DNA of 64,000 nt from Grifola frondosa (Eukaryota > Basidiomycota > Agaricomycetes > Polyporales > Grifolaceae), in contig LUGG01000031.1 of the NCBI GenBank assembly GCA_001683735.1, forward strand, positions 496,001-560,000, written 5' to 3'. The notes below the pieces were generated by a model. The model was not told the origin of the DNA. It ran no database searches and saw only the letters and a list, made by a program, of their open reading frames with translations. Every line of letters begins with the position of its first letter. Position 1 is the first letter of the stretch. Below, one piece after another: positions 12,181 through 23,070 of this stretch. Made by a program: the position numbers and the translations under genes.

Positions 12181-12276
12181 CCAATGAAGATGCTTGGAAG
12201 TAAGTCGCAAATTTGCCGAACGTTAAGCGCTGAATAGGCACGCTCAAGCGCGCAGTGGAAGCTGGCAGCCACCGAG

Positions 12277-12860
12277 GATGACGTAGATGCGGTCGTCAAC
12301 GTATCGAAATGGATGCGTCGACGACCGCATCTATGTCATCAGGCTAGACCGGCCTATTCGAGCTCATCGGCTTTTGCCCCACACTCATCACGAAAACAAT
12401 GCTCGTCGTTGTCGGTCGCTTTTTTAATTGAAATAACATAACAAAAAAATTATATACTATAACTGTCATAAATGAGCGCTTTCAGACGAACCTAATACGA
12501 AGAGAATCCGTCAAGAATTGAGGGAGGAATGAAGGATAAAACATATGGTGGCTGAAACCAAAACATACCAAAAGCGGTATGTTTTCCAAAACATATGACA
12601 GATCTAGTATAGACAGATGCCGATGCAGCCACCGGGCAACTCGGCGTATTAGGTGCCCGACCGCCACAGGGAACACATCGGTCTGCCCAGACCAATGATG
12701 CAGCTCCGGTCGTCAACGTATCGAAATGGATGCGTCGACAACCGCATCTACGTCATCAGGCTAGACCAGCCTATTTGAGCTCATCGGGTTTTGCCCCATG
12801 CTCACCACGAAAACGACGCTTGTCATCGTCGGTAAGTACTTTTTTAAAGATAAAAATTGA
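12277..12860. repeat. GC-rich hairpin repeat, duplicated around an inserted fragment
   Basis: A 21-bp inverted repeat (12277-12297 and 12320-12340, one mismatch, 22-nt loop) reads GATGACGTAGATGCGGTCGTC on its left arm, apart from end trimming. The unit from the loop onward (about 12294-12432) is repeated directly at 12712-12860, sharing ATCGAAATGGATGCGTCGAC and GAGCTCATCGG. A fragment of the AACATACC repeat family (about 12467-12650) sits between. The unit recurs near 20338-20530 with many C-to-T changes. It is an interspersed repeat preserved here in its GC-rich state. Confidence 0.7.
12467..12650 (-). repeat. Copy of the AACATACC interspersed repeat family
   Basis: Reading on the minus strand, this fragment carries GTATGTTTTGGTTTCAGCCA, CATATGTTTT, CTCAATTCTTGACGGATTCT and GTCTGAAAGCGCTCATTT. 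The same words occur in the copies at 17.99-18.15 and 19.74-19.88 kb, and (some bases changed) 25.5-25.65 and 49.85-50.0 kb. It has no coding capacity. The family is probably a non-autonomous DNA element; its termini could not be defined. Confidence 0.6.
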
Positions 12861-13898
12861 AATTAAATTAAGAACAATTACAGCATGCGTCGAATGTCCT
12901 CCGACGCCCGACGTCCCGCACGTTCCCTCATTAACGCCCCCCATCCTCACATTGCACGTCCGCCCGAGCACGCACATGCGCGCAGGCATCTAACACTCGC
13001 TGTTGATGTGCACACGCGTCAGCTTTTGGCCCTCAACAACGCCGCCGCCATGTCTCCTTCTCCACCGCTGTCGCATCTCATGTGTCTCCCTTCTCACGGC
13101 GTCGTTTACCACCCATGGCTTTCACTCGTGCTTGCCGTCATTCCGGACACCTCGTTCAGTGCCGAGCTGGTCCACGGTGTCCATGGCCCCATGCTTGTCA
13201 TCCGAAGGACATGATGAGAGGTTACTCCAGGTAAGTCCCCTCGCCATGTCTGGACACTCGCCCGGATGCTCGCGTTCGCACTCGCCGCCATGCCCACACG
13301 CTCTCTCACCGTGGCCGCATGCTCGTGCATGTCTCCCGTGTCCATGCGCATCCGTGCACGGCGCAGGCAGGCGTGCAAGCATGCAGCTGTGGCCAGCAGC
13401 CTCAGCCACGGCCTCCTCTTGTACTGTGTCTCTCGCGTCCCACACCTGCCCGCGTCCACATCTATGCCCTGCATCTGTGCTTGCGTCCCTCGCGCCCATG
13501 CTCCACACTCACCCGCGCCCCGCAGTATGCCCGTCATGCCCGCCTCTCACCCGCGCTCACATCTGCGTCCCTCGCCCACCTCCCTTACACCTCTCACCCA
13601 AGCTCCACACCCATGTCACATCCCTTCCTGTGTCCTGCCACATTCACACGCTCTCTCGCCATGCCTATGTACTCGCATTGGCCGCCGCATCCACACCCCT
13701 GTGCGGCCCGCACAACTCGCTGATAGATACGCACGCGGACGCGCCGATGGACGACCCCGACGAAGCAGGGCGCCACCCGATGCCACACCTAGTGCCGTGA
13801 GGGGAAGTACACGCGGGAGGTTAAAGAGGCATGGCGGCAGGTACGTTAAGCACTTCCTTCATGCCCGCGCCCATTCAGCACCCCTCGCCACGTCTTTC
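12861..13898. other. C-rich low-complexity DNA upstream of a host gene
   Basis: The stretch is dominated by short C-rich words such as CACCCGCGCTCACATC, TGCGTCCCTCGCCCAC and CACGCCCC recurring in shuffled order. Several frames are open over long distances, mainly because stops are rare in such DNA. The beginning (12861-12960) aligns with the AT-rich repeat copy at about 20520-20640, so part is an old repeat kept in a CG-rich state. I do not regard the long frames here as genes, though an upstream exon of the next gene could be hidden in it. Confidence 0.45.
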
Positions 13899-14952
13899 AT
13901 GCCCACGCCCCGGTATCTGCGCTTCAGCCACAGTGTTCAACCCCCAAACGCACAAAGCCCGGATGCTCGTGGATCACTTCCTGTCCCTGTTCAATCTCAC
14001 TCGTCAAAGGACACAGATCTACCGCCTCTGCCTCCAACTTCGCTCTCAACCTCACGCACACCACTTGCAAACTCGACAATGTGGCAGTCCAACACAAGGC
14101 CTCAAGAGCCTCGTATCTCAATCAACACTGCCCCGCTCATTCCAAAAGACGCCGACCTGCCTCCTCTTCCCACTGCTTCAGCTACCCCCTCTCATACTGC
14201 AGCAGCTCAAAAATCTGGCTCGGGCCCAGGTTTATTCAAACGACTAACGACGAAGCTGCACAGCAATGCAGCGCCACCTGTCACCTCTCCAAGCTCTCCT
14301 ACAGACAACACCCGCGGTTCTGCTACTCCGACCATTTCCAAACCGAAGCGCAAAGTGGACTTGCACATGCCGCCGATGCCAAAAGCGCCTGCCCCAGCAC
14401 TCACGAACTTCGGCTCACTAGAGCAGCGACAAGCTGCATTGCGTGCTCGGGGGCTTATTCCCGCTGTACCGCATCCGTACAAGGATGCCCACGGCTACAG
14501 GGTACCACTTAGCGAACAGGAGGCAGAGCTCGACAGACGGTTCACTGTTGTCATTGAAGATCAGCACTCCGATAGCGAGCAGGAGAGCGAGTCGAAGCGG
14601 ATCATGGAGGCATGGCTCACACGGAACCGCGAGGCGCAGATTGCTTCCCCCACTCCGGCTGCAGACGAAGACGTGGGGAAGGTGTGCGAACTGAAGGAAC
14701 AGTTAGGCGAGGACATGACGGTCGGCCAGTCGACTTCACCGAGCCGCGCGACATTTGTGGAGGCACACAGTCCTGCTGCATGTGGACGAGGTATGTCTCA
14801 GTGTGTGTTGTGCAAGATAGGCAGTGCTGACGCATCTGGCAGAATGTGTGCACTGCACGGATGTCATCGTTGATGTCAAACCTCCGGTGTACTATCACTG
14901 GCACCTTCTCCTCCATGCGGCCAAAGTCAACTGTGGAGGCATCCGGTGCTGA
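13899..14952 (+). CDS. Conserved basidiomycete hypothetical protein with DLPPLP repeats
   Basis: The protein is not assigned a function. The frame is open from far upstream; a plausible start is the ATG at 13899 (MPTPRYLRFS), with an alternative at 14079 (MWQSNTRPQ). The N-terminal half is Pro/Ser/Thr-rich and carries two copies of a short motif, SKDTDLPPLPP and PKDADLPPLPT. Then come a basic patch (GLFKRLTTKL), a KPKRKVDLHMPPMP stretch and the most conserved-looking block, GSLEQRQAALRARGLIPAV followed by LSEQEAELDRRFTVV. That block resembles a family of Agaricomycete proteins I know only as hypothetical. An acidic segment follows. A 52-nt intron at 14791-14842 (GTATGT..CAG, branch-like CTGAC) joins to an exon reading ECVHCTDVIVDVKPPVYYHW with a stop at 14950-14952. 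The start and the exact 3' end are uncertain. It is probably a nuclear or cytosolic disordered protein. Confidence 0.55.
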
Positions 14953-16049
14953 CTCCCGACAGGGCGCGAAACTCCCGGGCATATCGCTTCCGCCGTCATC
15001 GTATAACTTCCCTCTGCAGCCCAGTGTCCGCCCCCAGATCGGAGCCGCACGATGGGAGCGGGCTTGCGTGACCCACGGCAGGGCCTATCGGTGACAATGC
15101 ATAGCAGCGGGAGCATCCTGCTTGAAGCACATGCGATCCAGAATGAAGAGAGCTGGCGGCTGAGCGAGATGGCATTCTTGACCTGATCGCTGTGCAGCTT
15201 GGTAAGGAATGCTGGATATTGTTTATGTCTGCTGTGTGGCTCTTCTGCTTTCACACTCTTTTTGGGGCAGCAGGATCCTTTGTTTCTTATTACTCATGGA
15301 TAGCAGTCACGGCACATAATAATTCTACCTCTGTACAAGATTCCCCTCCTCTCGTATACTAACTAGCAATAATTTATTCGACGATACTTATATATCTTTC
15401 TGTTCACATTGACTGAAACAAAAATCTTGATTAAGGTGGTCGGAGAACCGCATGCACCTGATTGCGCAATGTTAACGGTACCCCACATCAAATCACGGTC
15501 TCGATTTACACACTGCGGCGTGCTCAGAACAAGTGGCCCTGCTCTACCTCTTGACATCATCCTTCATGCTCCAAGTCCCTTAGACTCGGAGACCCCTCGA
15601 ATGTCTCTGTGCAGCTAATAATTGTGCAGTCTCACTCTCCATGCAATCTTTTTTCTGCTGTCTGGTCTGGTCTGGGCTTGTGATTTATCCTCGGACTATT
15701 GTCCTGGGGGAGCAATTTGTATTTCGTAGATTGGATGAAAAGCATTCACTTATCATTGGCTGGTGAGTGCATTTCCTACTGCAGACACCCGCTTGCACCT
15801 TACGGACACATGGCGTCAAATGTCAGCCAAGATGATGCCCTCCAGCCATGCATACACCAACAATTTTGCTGTTCTCATGCACCAACTGTGGTAGGCGATG
15901 CATGCACAGCAGCAAGTACAATACCCTTGTGAGTATAGATATGGACACAGTGGGCATGACTCGGAACACCTGATATTGAGGTACAGGAGAAAAACAAGAT
16001 ATTGTCCAAGACAATAATGATTAATTACAAGGATACTGACTGTTACTTG
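14953..16049. other. 3' flank of the host gene passing into AT-rich DNA
   Basis: Composition changes from GC-rich to AT-rich around 15.3-15.6 kb. An extra 3' exon of the preceding gene is possible at about 14970-15094 (open and Pro-containing), but its splice sites are weak. No other gene is supported. Short open frames between 15409 and 16014 look like chance. Confidence 0.4.
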
Positions 16050-17640
16050 TAATTAAAGCTTGGAAAAAGACTCAATCAATTACTTGAACCTTGTATATAC
16101 TATCAAGTTCATAAAAATTGCTAACCTATTAATTCAACCTGTGCGTTCACATTTACAAATGTTAACAACCTATACTGTAACTCTATGATTACTCATCTAT
16201 AATGGATAATAGATGGATTGATAATTAATAGTGCAGATGACGAGTTTAGCACTTCACATAGACAGACGCTCAATCTCCTGCCCTTTTGGGATATGTCAGA
16301 TTTATAATCACATGTTTTTTTTTTCCTTTAACAACATATGTCATAGCATTACACTGACTTTTAAAGACATTGATGATATGTTTTATGTCATGTTTTATCA
16401 TTTGGAACATTTGTTTCATGATTAAAGGCATGGCAAAGATCACGTGCATCTGACATATGTTTTATCTCCGTATGTTTTTCTCAGCCACCTGATAAGAAAA
16501 GTAAGCACCTCACATACAAAATTTTCTTACTGAGTAAGAACAAAGTTGTTACCTAGTTGTATTGGATGGTAACCCTAACCTAGAAATTTTGTTCCCACGG
16601 ATACAATTTTCTGTATTAAAAAAACTTTCCCACGACTAATGGGGTGAAAAGTGCGTTTCAAGATTTGGCTGGGGACCTCGCCTATAAGAACGATTAATTC
16701 GTTCCTCATCAATCGTAATAGGGTCCATTCACCTGACAAGCCATGAAAATACCTGCCTTTGTAAGTGGTCGAATAAATCACAGAATCTCACCACTCTGAT
16801 AATCTGACATTGTTGATTTCATTCATCACTGTCAAATGACACTGCAATGCACTTTGCAGAATGAAATTGGATGCCAGCTTCACTAATGTCACTTTCTTTC
16901 ATGAAACTACAGTCTGCCTGATATAGGCTGCTAAATCATTGTCAGAGCAATTTCAAATTTAGACAGAATATGATGACCTGGCTTACATGATAAATTAATA
17001 GATCAACAATTTGAATGCAGCATTATGATTGATGAGAAATAAATTAATTGTTCTTATAATAAGTAAGTTTTTTCAAGACAAATTCTGATATCCGTGGCAA
17101 CAAATTTTCTAGGTTAGGGTTACGGTCCAATACAACCACATAACAACTCTGTTCTTACTCAGTAAGAAAATTTTGTATGTGAGGTTCTTACTTTTCTTAT
17201 CCAGTGGCTGAGAAAAACATACAGAGATAAAACATATGTCAGATGCACATGATCTTTGTCATGCCTTTAATCACAAGACAAATGTTTTGCATGATAAAAC
17301 ATGACATAAAACATATTATCAATGTTTTTGAAAGTCAGTGCAATGCTATGAAAGGAGAAAAATATATGTGATTATAAATCTAATATATCCCAATATAGCA
17401 GAAGATTAAGCATCTGTATATGTGAAGTGTCCAACTTGTCATCTGAACTATTATTTATCAATCTGTCTCTTATACATTATAAATAAGTAATCATAGAGTT
17501 ACACTATAGATCATTGACATTTATAAACAGAAATGCATAGGATCATGTGATATGTTAGCATGTTTTTATAAGCTTGATAGTACATATAAGATGCAAGTAA
17601 TTAATATTGAGTCTCTTTGCAGACTTCAATTATGAGTAAA
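16050..17640. repeat. Long palindromic repeat with about 500-bp arms
   Basis: The left arm (about 16050-16565) is repeated in inverted orientation at about 17090-17640. Matching landmarks include TACTATCAAG, AACTCTATGATTAC, GCATCTGACATATGTTTTATC, TTTTCTCAGCCAC, AAATTTTCTTACTGAGTAAG and TAACCCTAACCTAG. The spacer of about 520 bp has no gene. A third copy in the right-arm orientation, extending further inward, lies at about 19135-19740. The outermost 150 bp also resemble the 3' flank of the Helitron at about 3400-3530. It may be an inverted pair of non-autonomous Helitron or DNA-element copies. Confidence 0.7.
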
Positions 17641-17985
17641 TTTTTCATCAGTATGCTTATACTTAATCATCATTGCTTTGGATAGTATCTTATTTTTCTT
17701 TTAGCTTGATGGGTATATACTTAAAGCAAATATCTATACTACTGCACTTTTTACAATATAGACAGATTGTAATATCAGCATATTACAAGCTGATCTCTTT
17801 GTAATTAACCAACATAACAATCTGACTAGATTATAATACTGCACTGTTGCTGTATATCACAATCTGGCCTCATTGTAATAGCTTGTATTATAACCTAACC
17901 TGATTGTAAATATTTCATATTACAATCTGGCCTCCTTGTAATTACTCCATATTATCATCAGGTTATACAAGCCTTTTTGACAGAT
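17641..17985. repeat. Short AT-rich repeats around ATTACAATCTGGCCTC
   Basis: Between about 17750 and 17965 the words ATTACAA, TTGTAAT and CAATCTGGCCTC(A/C)TTGTAAT recur five or six times in both orientations, giving several small potential hairpins. It is probably a decayed tandem or palindromic terminal region of the neighbouring repeat. No gene was seen. Confidence 0.45.
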
Positions 17986-20290
17986 ACTGGATTTTGTCAT
18001 GTGTTAGGAAAAACATATCACATTTGGTATGTTTTGGTTTCAGTCACCATATGTTTTTTTCTCCATTCCTTCCTCAATTCTTCACAAATTCTCTTCATAT
18101 TAGGTTTGTCGGAAAGCGCTCATTTGGTAGTGTTCAAATATATAAATTATTCTGTATTTTATGACAATAAAAATATATCATTCTGTGCAGCCACCCCAGA
18201 ATGTTCTGCTAAATTCTCCCCCCAAATATTCACCAAATCTCTTGATATTTTCATCTTCTTAGTTACATATATTACCTATTTAATGTTCTGAGTTTTGTTT
18301 ATCAGAACATATCACAGAAAACATATCATTTCTGATGAGTGCAGCCTCAGCCACATCAGAATTCCTCCCCTTGCCTCTCCATTAGTTTTCCATAAAATTT
18401 CTTCATTTAATAGTCCTTTTACTCTCTTTAACCTTTTGATGACTGCTAGTACATCATACATCTGGATTCTTTATCAATAAGCATTTTTTAAGACATAAAA
18501 TTAAATAAAATTAAAATAATTATAGCCCACATCAAACATTGAATATTTGACATATTAATGTCTCCTGCTCCCTCATTACTTATATGATCATACTAGACAT
18601 CTATACTCATGCTCACAATCACTACCATACTCATATTATTGTGCTCACTATATTTTGTTTTAGCCACCATATTTTTTTTCATATTGCTTCCTCAATTCTT
18701 CATGGAATTTTATGATCTTGGCTCATCTGAAAGCAATCATTTGGAAGATTTAGAATACATTGATAACTTTGTGCAATAGTAAAATAAAAACATACCATTC
18801 TGGACAGGTCCCTCAGAATGTTTTTCTGAATTTCTCCTTTAAATCTTTATCAAACCTCTTGATTCCTTTACTTTCTTGGTCATATGAATGTCACATTTAA
18901 TGTTATTTATTTCGTTCTGCAATGAAAAATATATACTTTCTGGTGGATGTAGGCTCAGCTACACCAGGATTCCTCCCCCTCCTCCTCCCTCAATACTTCA
19001 TGAATTCACCTCATTTAATGTGTACCTTAACTGTGAATACAGTACATAGCACTGACCAATCATAAAACTTTGTGTCCCCCTACTTTGCTGACAAGGATCC
19101 CTCCCAATTTGAAAAATGAATACCAGATGGCATCATTTTACGATTGATGAGGAACAAATTAATTGTTCTTATAGGCGAGGTCCCCAGCCAAATCTTGAAA
19201 TGCACTTTTCATCCCATTAGTCATGGGAAAGTTTTTTCAATACAAAAATTTGTATCCATGGGAACGAAATTTCGAGGTTAGGGTTACGGTCTAATACAAC
19301 CACATAACAACTCTGTTCTTACTCAGTAAGAAAATTTTTTATGTGAAGTTCTTACTTTTCTTTCTTACTTTTCTTATCGGGTGGCTGAGAAAAACATACG
19401 GAGATAAAACATATGTCAGATGCACGTGATCTTTGTCATGCCTCTAATCGCAAAACAAATTTTTGCATGATAAAACATGACATAAATCATATGATCAATG
19501 TTTTTGAAAGTCAGTGTGAGGCTATGACATATGTTGCGGAAGGAGCAAAACATATGTGATTATAAATCTGACATATCCCAAAAAGGCAGGAGGTTGGGCA
19601 TCTGTCTATATGAAGCGTTAAACTCATCATCTGAACTATTGATTATCAATCCATCTATTATACATTATAAATAAGTAATTATAGAGTTACCATATTAAAT
19701 GGTTGCATTTATAAATGTGAATGTATAGGTTGAATTGATGTTATGGAAAACATACCACATTTGATATGTTTTGGTTTCAGCCACCATATGTTTTTTCCTC
19801 CATTCCTTCCTCAATTCTTGACGGATTCTCTTCATATTAGATTCGTCGGAAAGCGCTCATTTGGTAGTGTTCAAATATATAAATTATTCCTTACTCTATG
19901 ACAATAAAAACATACCATTCTGGGCAGCCACCCCAGAATGTTCTGCTGAATTTCCCCCCCTCCCCAAATATTCACCAAATCTCTTGATGTTTTCATCTCC
20001 TTGGTCGCATATACTACCTATTTAATGTTCTGAGTTTTATTTGTCAGAACATGTCACAGAAAACATACCATTTCTGGTGGGTGCAGGCTCAGCCACACCA
20101 GAATTCCTCCCCTTGCCCCTCCATCAGTTCTTCATCAAATTTCTTCATTTAACATTGCTCTTACCCTCATTAATGTACTCTTCAATATTATTTACAATAC
20201 AGACCCCCATACTACAATAAATTTTCGTCTCCCCCTGCTTTGCTGGCTGGTATCCACCCCAGATTTAGAAATTAATACTGCACCAATTCA
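17986..20290 (+). repeat. Cluster of AACATACC-family repeat copies
   Basis: Several overlapping or nested copies of one repeat family run in the plus orientation: about 17990-18480, 18530-19130 and 19740-20290. Shared landmarks are ACATATCACATTTGGTATGTTTTGG, here given only by its parts (CATTTGGTATG, GTTTCAG, CACCATATG), then GAAAGCGCTCATTTGG, CCCAGAATGTTCTGCT and GGTGCAGGCTCAGCCACA. A copy of the 16-kb palindrome arm (19135-19740) separates the second and third. Copies differ mostly by transitions. No protein is encoded. Confidence 0.6.
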
Positions 20291-20440
20291 TGCATATGAG
20301 GAGTCGTCTGAAAGCTAGAATTTACCCAAAGAAGATGACGTTTACGCGAAGCGAATTGGTCCAGTATTCGCCTTGTGGCAGTCAGATGTCTAATGTGCCA
20401 AGTAGCCCAGTGGCTACAATGCATAGGCCGGTCTGGACCA

Positions 20441-20480
20441 ATGATGTAGTAGCGGTCATCGATGACCGCTACTACATCAT
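20441..20480. repeat. Perfect 40-bp palindrome
   Basis: The left 20 bases ATGATGTAGTAGCGGTCATC are followed directly by their exact reverse complement. The same hairpin at 12277-12340 carries a 22-nt loop between its arms. Here the loop is absent, so the DNA can form a loop-free cruciform. It lies inside a diverged copy of the 12.3-12.9 kb repeat. Confidence 0.95.
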
Positions 20481-20489
20481 CTGTCTGGA

Positions 20490-22114
20490 TCCTTCGTCGA
20501 TAAGCACTTTTTAAGACATAAAATTAAATTAAATTCAAATAATTACAGCCCACGTCAAATGTCGAATATTTGACATATTAATGTGTCTCACTCCCTCATT
20601 ACTTATATGCTCATGCTAGACATCTACACTCATGCTCACAATCACCACCATACCCATACCATTGTGCTTGCTATATTTGTTTCAGCCACCATATGTTGTT
20701 TTCCATATTGCTTTCTCAATTCTTCACAGAATTTTATGATCTTGGGCTCATCTGAAAGCGATCATTTAGGAGATTTAGAATACATTAACAACTTTGTGTG
20801 ATAGTAGAATAAAAACATACCATTCTGGGCAATTCCACCAGAATGTTTTTCCTGAATTCCTCCCTCAAATCTTTACCAAATCTCTTGATTCCTTTATTTC
20901 CTTGGTCGCCTTAATGTCCCATTTGAGGTTATAAATTTATTTTGGCAGAATATGTGACATAAAACATACCATTTCTGGTGGGTGCAGGCTCAGCCACATC
21001 AGAATTCCTCCCCATCCTCCTCCCTCAATACTTCATTGATTCTCTTCATTTAACATTCCCCTTAGTCCTACATATGTGTAGTTCAATTTTGTGTACAGTA
21101 GATAGCCACAAACAATGATAAAATTTTGTCTCCTCCTGCTTTGCTAGCAGGGATCCCTCCTAATTTGGAAAATGAATATTGGACAGAATCTGGAGCGAAT
21201 AGTGTTGCCATGGCTTAGTCACACCTGTTTCAGCTTTTTAGATATTCTGACATGAGTTTTGCAGATAATGACATGATTTTAATTGAAGTTAATAGCTAAA
21301 ATGTATATGTATTTGAATGTAACACCACCATTTGCATAATTATCTTGAATATGTTTCAATTTCAGTTACATTGGTAAAAAAGCTGACTAAAAAGTCGGAC
21401 TTTGCAATCGGCTTTTTGGCCATATCTCCATCAATACGAGGTATAACATTTTTATATGTGGCAAGAGTATGCAACTATATATAGGCTACAAAATGAGTGT
21501 AAGACCACTTTGATATCTGAAAAACTGCACAAGTTATGAGTCATATATCATTTAGGCCTGACTTAGCTGCAGCAACACTAGGAGCGAAGTGCACCCTCTG
21601 AGAGGTGTATTTTATCCTAATAAGGCAATGTTTATGTGGAAAGATTCTGTCTGGTACTCGCTTCAGGACACACACAACAACCTTGGGTGGCAGTTGCCAC
21701 ACTGATCACCCAATATCCTTCTGCTCAGTTGCTCTTTTTTTATGCTCATTTTTGAATACATTTTCCATTGTATATAGCTCTCAGACACATCTTCTATCTT
21801 ACTGTTTAATGCATATTTGATAATGCTGCATCCCAAACACTGAAATGTGATACCCCCCTGCTAGGGATTTTTCTGGCAGCTTTAAAGATATAAAAAGTGC
21901 TATAGATATAGTACTCATATAGCTCTACAATATACAATAAACATCACAACAATCCATGAGGGAGTAGGGGAGATATGAGGAAAATACCCAATTGTGGCTG
22001 AAACCTCCATACTGCTGTACCAGGCTCAAGTCACCTACAGTGAATCAGGATTCCTCAATGGTTCCCTCAATTCCTCATCAATGTTTATGATCTTGGACTT
22101 GTTTGGAAGCTATT
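20490..22114 (+). repeat. Interspersed repeat copy, interrupted by a hAT-type MITE
   Basis: Part of this stretch (about 20490-20810) parallels 18450-18800. From about 20960 to 22110, leaving out 21200-21580, it aligns along its whole length with about 50160-50855. Shared words include ACCATTTCTGGT, CAGGCTCAG, AATTCCTCC, ATCATCCAATATC-like and AATACCCAATTGTGGCT. It is non-coding. The pair gives a good internal control for substitutions and for the MITE insertion. Confidence 0.7.
21200..21580. mobile_element. hAT-type MITE with 8-bp target duplication
   Basis: The 381-bp element begins TAGTGTTGCCATGGCTTAG and ends with its imperfect inverted repeat, ...GCAACACTA; the first nine bases match perfectly. 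The 8-bp sequence GGAGCGAA flanks it on both sides (21192-21199 and 21581-21588). Terminal repeats of this kind with 8-bp duplications are typical of the hAT superfamily. The paralogous site at about 25078-25100 shows the uninterrupted target, which confirms the ends. The element has no coding capacity, so it depends on a transposase elsewhere. Confidence 0.92.
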
Positions 22115-22535
22115 TATTAGAGCCAAAAGCAAATGCTGGGGTGCCAGGAGCACACTCAATAGAACAAGACACTGGAGTCCATGTTGAGCTGCTAAGTACA
22201 TGATATCGAGAGGATATACTACGCACCTGGAGTCCGTGTTGAGCTGCTAAGTACATGATATCGAGAGGATATACTACGCACCTGGAGTCCGTGTTGAGCT
22301 GCTAAGGAGAACAGCAGAGGACGGACTCCGGAGATGCTATGGAGCGAAATGTAAACAGAAGTAAATAGGAAAGTGGCACCAACTGTGGCTGAAGAATGAA
22401 GACACAGTGGAGAAGTAAATAATGGAGATATGGCTCTGTAAATGTAACGCAATATAGCTAGGAAAGGGCGCAATAAGTGACCGCAATGAAAAGTGAAAAT
22501 ACGAAAGAGAGAGAGACGAAATCATACAACTAACA
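22115..22535 (-). mobile_element. Solo LTR of the Copia element
   Basis: This 421-bp LTR is read on the minus strand: TGTTAGTTGTATGATTTCG at its start (plus-strand end 22535) and ...GGCTCTAATA at its end. The target duplication CTATT is present at 22110-22114 and 22536-22540. It contains one more direct repeat of a 55-bp unit (beginning GGAGTCCGTGTTGAGCTG) than the two other solo LTRs. Solo LTRs arise by recombination between the two LTRs of a full element. Confidence 0.93.
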
Positions 22536-22581
22536 CTATTATATTCCTTTATCCTATCCTGCCATTCGATCTTTTATTATA

Positions 22582-23070
22582 TTTCATGTAGTAGTACAAT
22601 TGTATAATCTACAGGGGAAGCTGATAAGGATTTCACAATATGGGATCATCTATGATAAGCATTATGTGTGGCTCATAATGATGCCCCAATACAAAGGAAT
22701 ACACCACAAAAGTCCGCTTGAAATTAGGGGCAAATCCCATTCAGGAAGGACAGAGGAAATGCTTCAGCCACCCCTGAATACTGCTTTGTGTGCTCTGAGG
22801 TGAGTACTGGACAGAATCTTTCCGCCTCTCAGAGGGTGCACTTTGCTCTGGATTCTGTCCAATATTCATTTTCCAAATTAGGAGGGATCCCTGCTAGCAA
22901 AGCAGGAGGAGACAAAATTTTATTATTGTTTGTGGTATCTACTGTACATAAAATTGAACTACACATATGTAGGACTAAGGGGAATGTTAAATGAAGAGAA
23001 TCAATGAAGTATTGAGGGAGGAGGATGGGGAGGAATTCTGGTGTGGCTGAGCCTGCACCCACCAGAAATG
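22582..23070 (+). repeat. First copy of a roughly 500-bp direct repeat
   Basis: It is almost identical to 24789-25310. Both start at TATTTCATGTAGTAGTACAA and run through CCAATACAAAG, CAGCCACCCCTGAATACTG and GGAGGGATC to CCACCAGAAATGG. The segment from the TCTCAGAGGGTGCAC word onward is the reverse complement of part of the family seen at 20.96-21.6 kb. Non-coding. Confidence 0.8.

Noticed and set aside
13003..13800. Long open frames on both strands of C-rich DNA
   Set aside because: Frames overlap on both strands with skewed composition (Pro, His, Ser, Arg, Cys) and no domain. Stops are simply rare in such DNA.
16570..16582. Telomere-like TAACCCTAACC
   Set aside because: Only about one and a half units, repeated elsewhere solely because it belongs to an interspersed repeat (17.1 and 19.27 kb).
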